64,000 bases of DNA. It comes from Aspergillus flavus (Eukaryota > Ascomycota > Eurotiomycetes > Eurotiales > Aspergillaceae). The position numbers and the translations under genes were made by a program. The stretch lies in NCBI RefSeq assembly GCF_009017415.1, contig NC_092405.1, positions 3,100,001 to 3,164,000 on the forward strand, read 5' to 3'. Of this stretch, positions 58,986 to 64,000 are shown piece by piece (position 1 is the first letter of the stretch; each line of letters opens with the position of its first letter). The notes beneath the pieces are model-generated. The model ran no database searches. It was not told where the DNA came from and saw only the letters and a program-made list of their open reading frames with translations.

Positions 58986-61732
58986 CTTCACCACGAGGAT
59001 GATAGTAAAAGACAATAGCCAGGAAGTTGGATGGAGAAGAGTGCCTATGTGAATAGTCTCGATGCAAAAGTGCCACAAACAAGGGTTGAAGATCCGATAT
59101 AGAAGACCAACCTTTTGAAACTGTTCAACCGGCGCAAATTAATAGGGATGAGTATGGAGAGCAAGTGCGATATGAGATCACAAGCGAACAAGCAGAAGAT
59201 CAGAGTCGAAGCCACATTGGTCAGTCAGGCGTATGGCACCGATCCACAACGGCGACAAAGGCACTTCTCCATTTTACTTCCACTTGCGCCATGATGTCAT
59301 TGGTCCGAGGAGCTTCTTCGACTTGACCTTCTTTCTCCTTTAGTAGTACTCGGAGAGTCTTGTAAAACCTCCCCCCCGCTTTCATGACCCTCCAGTGATT
59401 CATTTTATGATTTTTTTCTTTTCTTTTTCCACCTGGCACATAACTTCCGAAATCGATCGGAATTAACCGTTCTCCACAGACTCATGGGTCGGTGCAGCTC
59501 CAGATGGTCAATCCCGTCCACCCTCCTCAAAGCAAGATGAAGTCACCGAACAATATCACTGGGTCAGGAGAACCCAGTGGACTTTGTCGATCTAAGTCAA
59601 TACTACTAAAAAGTCCCCTGCAGATCTGTGCTGACAGTGACGGGTAACCCAGTCGGTCTCCGTGAGAGTCTCTTGCGTGCTCCGGAATAGTAGCGTAAAG
59701 AGGCAGGTAGGTACCTATGTGCGCCGTATGAACAATGACAGCGCAAAACGACAGAAACAGCTATCCCGACAACAGAGCATCATGACAGTGGCAGGATGGC
59801 TATGCACTTTGGATATGCCATTGACGGGGTCTAGAATTAGCTACTATGGCATGTGTGATATCAGCCGTCTGCCAATCTCGAGGCGTCGCCCCTGCTCATC
59901 ATAGTAATTATCGGCATAAGGGACGGAAGGACGACACTATTTGCTCAGAACTGAAAGGTGGGGAAGTAAAAAATGGAAACAGCCACCACTACTATGTAAA
60001 GTCCCGGCACCGGTTCCCAGGACTGTGGGTATACGGAACTGGCAGTGGTGGTCACCGAGATGGTATGTGAAACGATTTAATTTTTCTCGAAAGGCCCGAG
60101 CTTATGATGCATGTCTCTGGATGCTGGAAGGCAAAGGCCAGTAGGAGGGAGCCAGTGGGTTCTAGCCATGAAAAAGACTCCACCAGAGAAGAATGTTTTC
60201 GTGTGATAACCTCAGGAGCAAGTAGTTATGGCGGACAAAGTGTGCCTGAGGTTGGGCCCGTGACGTCAGGGGCGTCGACGGTTCTTGAAAAATCAAAAAT
60301 AATACCTGGTTGGTCTCGAATACTATACTGCGGGCTACAACATCCAATCGCCCAGTCTCTTCTGTATGCACGATGGGTATGCAGCTGGACAAAGGTCTCC
60401 CCTTATTGGGATAAGCAATGAAAGCTCCATCATGATCCACAACCCTCTTCACTCAAAAGTCAAACCTTCCCAGACCCATCGCCAAGTCATATGGAAACCT
60501 ATTCCGATGATCTGGGATACTCCACCGCGTCCCTTCGAGGTTGCATACGGGGTGAATCTGTCAGAAAAGCGCCTAGGTAATTCGGCTGACACATCCTCAA
60601 GAAGGCTCAATGCATGGTGCAGGGCTTGTGAACTCTAAGCAGACTTCAGTCTCTCTCATAACATCGTCTATCATCCCGAATGCATCAGACACTAGCCCTC
60701 CCCTGCACGCCAACCAATAGTGACGGACTAAACTTCCCGATCAGCGTACATGTTGCCACCCGGTGGATCAATCTATGAACAAAAATGCGAGGCTTCAAGA
60801 GACATACGCTTTCTGAACATCCAACAACTGTCATTATGCGGCCTGCATTCTAACGTCATACAAGGGCTGGGGATGATTCTTCCTTTTTATTCACGACGCT
60901 GTTCACGCACCCGTATAGTTGGGCTTAGTCCCTAGGTAACCTAAGGGGTATTACTAAACAACTGGTGGATGATGTACGCAGACTAGGGCTCCATTCGCTT
61001 ATGTGGCCCTCCCCTGCCTCCCTCGGCGCGTTACTATTTTCTGAGGTTGGCTCTCATGTGCCAAGGAGGAAGAGATTGGCCTCCATGCTCACTGGAGGAT
61101 AATCATGGCAATTATTATTGATTGCAGAGTGAAAATAGACATCATATATTTACTGTGACGTCGGTACGATATTTTGCTGGAGTATTTACTACCCTTCTTG
61201 TCATACCTACTACGTCCTTGTTTTCCTCTGCCCTGCAGCAAATAGAAATATAATCAATTCAAAGCTGCCTTTACGTAACTACCGTGAGGCCCTTTGATGT
61301 CTAGATATGCAAGTTATATCTCAGAGGATGACGTACAAATCCACCAACTCCATGAAGACACATGAAAAGCTAACCATCGGATCAAAACCTGACGCGGAAT
61401 GGCATTGACCACTTTCTGTAGTAGCGTGCTCCAAGAAGTCAAAGGTTGGTCTATCAGGAGCAGCCACGCCTCTTACACTGTGTTATGAGGAGTAACCGGC
61501 TACCAGGCTGGGCTATCTCCACCGCGACTACAAGCGTCTAGTAAGCCAAATCGGTTCATCAATCGACGCAAATTAATTACTATCAGGCCTTGCTACATCA
61601 ATGCTTGGATCCACCGTTTTAAGAGAAATTGAAACAAGTTATACAGATATGCAAAGATTCTAGACCCTATAATCAGATGTAGATACAATAGGCGACACCT
61701 CAATCAAAGAACATAGACACATTTCATGCTCA
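58986..61732. other. Gene-poor intergenic region
   Basis: 2.7 kb with only short frames lacking family features or paired splice signals. No tRNA, transposon end or long repeat recognised. Confidence 0.5.
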
Positions 61733-62614
61733 TCACACGTAACCTGTTTGCCCGTTAGCATTGAATAACCAACCTGAATAAAGGAAACATGGGTGTGGGG
61801 CTGGGGGTAAAAGCGACTGAGCAGCACCCTAATACGTACCCTTCCTAGCACCCTGGAAGAAGAACCGGACAACAAAGACCTGCAATCCAGCCATCGATAC
61901 CATCATCAAGCCCTCAATGACGCTAAAGTTAAAGATCCGACGTTCTGTGCTACGAACAGTGCTGAAGTTACGGTTCTCTCGGGTCCGGAAGTATTTCTGG
62001 TTTCGAGAAATGGTCGAAAGCTGGGCGGAAAGCTTGTAAACGGACTCCTCGATCGCGGAGGCCTGCTCGGGACTGGCACCCTGTCGGGAAGGTAGTTGCG
62101 CACGTTCTTCGTTTTCGACCTGGTTGAAGAACCAGTCAATATTGTTCCAATGACGTAGAAAAAAAAGACAATGATGCAATCTAGAACACCAGCATACCGC
62201 AATCTCAAAATCCACCAATTTCTCGGCGAAAGTCGACATTTCATTATTGAAGCAGAATCTATATTCCCCGATGCTCTGTGCCGTGAAAACGAAGTCGCCC
62301 TGTCGTTCTTTGGTTCCATCTAAGACCACTTTCTCACCGGGGCCGACCACCTGATAATCCACATCGAAAGAGCCGCCAGATTGGACCTAGAGAGACATAG
62401 AGCATTAACATCCATGCTGCCTACCTCATACTTTAGACCAGCATGGTGAAAAGGCACTCACAGCGAAGTAGAAGGCGACCTTCGCGTTCCTCTGGTCAAC
62501 ATAGTTGTAGAAACAAGCTTTCTCGTTGGCTTCGAGTTTATAAGTGAGAGCGGTTGCCGTCACCGTCGAAACGAAAGTGACCAGAAGGCCTATCACCAGA
62601 GCTGCGAAACGCAT
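61733..62614 (-). CDS. p24 family cargo receptor (GOLD domain, Erp/TMED-like)
   Basis: Four exons: 62462-62614, 62198-62386, 61840-62119, 61733-61743; 210 residues. It is a type I membrane protein of COPII/COPI vesicles that sorts cargo between ER and Golgi. Signal peptide about 1-20; GOLD domain about 21-115 with the conserved cysteine pair (EKACFYNY and YRFCFNN); then a coiled-coil neck (SAIEESVYKLSAQLSTISRNQKYFRTRENRN, given here only as a region at about 130-165); a membrane span (EGLMMVSMAGLQVFVVRFFF) and a short tail GARKGYV. The last exon has only 11 nt and codes the end of Gly, Tyr, Val and stop, giving a p24-like -YV terminus. Reading through its donor would add unrelated residues. 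Subfamily (Erp2/3/4-like) is a guess. Confidence 0.9.
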
Positions 62615-63243
62615 TGTGTAAAGTAGTGGAGAGCCAGGAGCTCAAGCTGGGATTCTCTCCAGGGATGTCTTGATTTAGCACAAGGCGCGAGTCGAAGTTC
62701 TGGCCAGCTGTGTGTTCCGCCGTGTTTGCCATGTTTGCATGATACATGCCAAACCAAACAAACTACGTAGCACTGGCAAATTACAGTTATGACCCAAGCC
62801 CTAAGCGGTTAGCTTCTATCTTAGCAGTCTAGAGATATACAGAGTATGAATGTCACTTTACAGTATCAAAGCTAGGCGGTCTATAAGGAGCACTAAAGTT
62901 AGGTTGCCTCATTGTTTTATCAATTTGTGTTTTTATTTTCGATTCATGACAGGAATCTAAAGGAACAGTTCATATTGTCATGCATCAAATTAGTGTCCTC
63001 GAAGTAACTCTTCATAAACCATGATCATAATAACATTTGAAATCCGCCCGTCTACAGAGAGCAATGGGAAAGACAAACGTAGAAGCCAGATAAACAGAGT
63101 GTCCACAGATTCATTTGATTTTATAAAGCTCTTCGTAAACATGTTTGCGTGTGCAAGCATACCGTACTTCCATATGCATTTCCCGCTAATTGCAAGGTAT
63201 TTGTGCACTAATCTCATACACTCACAAGCACAGAACTCTCCTT
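62615..63243. other. Intergenic region
   Basis: 629 bp between two minus-strand genes: the promoter of the p24 gene and the 3' flank of the deubiquitinase gene. No coding signal. Confidence 0.55.
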
Positions 63244-64000
63244 CTATCGGATGAAAAACGATTCACTTCTGTTCCAAAAGCTGCGGTTCTTATTTACATG
63301 GTCGAGACCAAGGAGGTCGTCGGAATCGCCGACAATGTCGGAAAGGATATCATCTAGATGGATGAAAATGTTAGCTTACATCTGTACAGCACATATGATT
63401 GATAGACCCACCGTCTTCGAGATATCGCGGACTCGAGTATAGAGAACGAGGAACCGCGGCAAACTTGATCTTTTCAAATTGTTTACCCTTGATGCCAGTC
63501 CGCTTAGAGAGTCTCTCCTTTGTTTCTTTGAAGACCTCACCCTACTGATCGTTAGTATGCAGCACAAACCTAACTCATAAGGTGCACTAACCGGTTTAAG
63601 AACGAACTTGAACGGCACACCATGTGGCCTGTTCAAATCACGATCAAAGTTATAGGCGTTAATTGTGCGCTCGCCCTCTCCCATATTAACCTCTTCCTCG
63701 GGCATTCTCTCGGCATAAAGTGTCACAAACTCATTGATACCGGCAATTTTAGTATCCACCGGAAAGTCTCTGTAGATCTTGCCGGCATGCGTCTCATAGA
63801 TCCTAACTTCACGGATTGTATCTTCGTCAAGGTTTGCCTTCTTTTGCAACCCGCTTAGAAGATCTGAAATGGTGCCATCGCGGGGTACCAAGACTTCCAC
63901 AACTTGCTAATATAATGTTAGCATTGATTTACAATATGGCAAAAACCTCGTTGACCTACCTCTTTCGTAATACCCTCGGGAAGCCAGGTCACCTTTAGGG
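63244..64000 (-). CDS. UBP15: C-terminal end of a USP7/Ubp15-type ubiquitin-specific protease, cut by window edge
   Basis: Four exons are visible: 63960-64000 (partial), 63592-63906, 63412-63541, 63244-63353. All junctions keep frame (TWLPEGITKE to QVVEVLVPRDG; VLKP to GEVFKETKERLSKRTG; YLEDD to DILSDIVGDSDDLLGLDH). This is the C-terminal ubiquitin-like region of USP7/Ubp15 deubiquitinases, with the typical KFAAVPR, then SDDLLGLDHVNK end. The catalytic Cys/His boxes lie outside the window. These enzymes remove ubiquitin from chromatin, cell-cycle and trafficking substrates. The family assignment rests on the terminal block and on the order of ubiquitin-like units. Confidence 0.85.

Noticed and set aside
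1..64000. CRISPR arrays, insertion sequences, prokaryotic operons, riboswitches
   Set aside because: The DNA is fungal nuclear by intron structure and gene content; no regularly spaced repeats or transposase genes were seen.

Overview
The window reads as nuclear DNA of a filamentous ascomycete, most likely Eurotiales (Aspergillus/Penicillium-like). Genes carry many short introns (about 45-90 nt) with gtatgt/gtaagt donors and ctaac/ctgac branch sites. Other clues are a wA/alb1-type conidial pigment polyketide synthase, a Cyk3-type cytokinesis protein, hydrophobin-like and other small secreted proteins, and a chromodomain HDA2/3-type protein. The species cannot be named from sequence alone. Exon borders below were derived by hand from splice signals, reading frame and family conservation.

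Layout. 1-7.2 kb: a partial ACC deaminase-like gene (-), tRNA-Ile(AAU), exopolyphosphatase (+) and Cyk3 (-). 9.2-19.5 kb: the pigment locus, a six-exon Abr1-like multicopper oxidase followed in the same direction by a five-exon non-reducing PKS (SAT-KS-MAT-PT-ACP-ACP-TE). 20-25.6 kb: a chromodomain/HDA2-3 coiled-coil protein (-) and a flavin monooxygenase (-). 26.2-30.6 kb: a large telomere-binding (POT1/Cdc13 OB-fold) protein with a very acidic linker. 30.8-35.6 kb: two NAD-metabolism genes head to head, NADH pyrophosphatase (-) and glutamine-dependent NAD synthetase (+, 14 exons, one only 4 nt). 36-39.6 kb: an uncharacterised protein (-) and a questin-oxidase/AflY-like (DUF4243) enzyme (-). 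40-42.7 kb: a gene-poor stretch with two small secreted-protein loci, one apparently frameshifted. 43.2-46.9 kb: the TFIIH helicase XPB/Ssl2 (-), with an unexplained +1 frame change near its N terminus, diverging from a small DUF4748-like protein (+) whose first three exons total 49 nt. 50.3-52.1 kb: a secreted DUF7029/DUF7223-like protein (-). 54.4-58.8 kb: a CID/RS-domain RNA-processing factor (+), an eight-cysteine hydrophobin-like protein (-) and a short conserved-looking ORF with a 5' UTR intron (-). 61.7-64 kb: a p24 cargo receptor (-) and the C-terminal end of a USP7/Ubp15-type deubiquitinase (-).

How the genes relate. The oxidase and PKS form a plausible minimal pigment pathway: the PKS would make a heptaketide naphthopyrone-type product and the oxidase would polymerise or darken it. 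The scytalone dehydratase, HN reductase and Ayg1-type genes of the six-gene DHN-melanin clusters are not seen. The NPY1/QNS1 pair shares a 463-bp promoter and could be co-regulated. Most other genes are housekeeping. The longest gene-poor stretches (7.2-9.2, 40.8-42.4, 46.9-50.3, 52.1-54.4 and 58.8-61.7 kb) show no convincing transposon or other coding structure.
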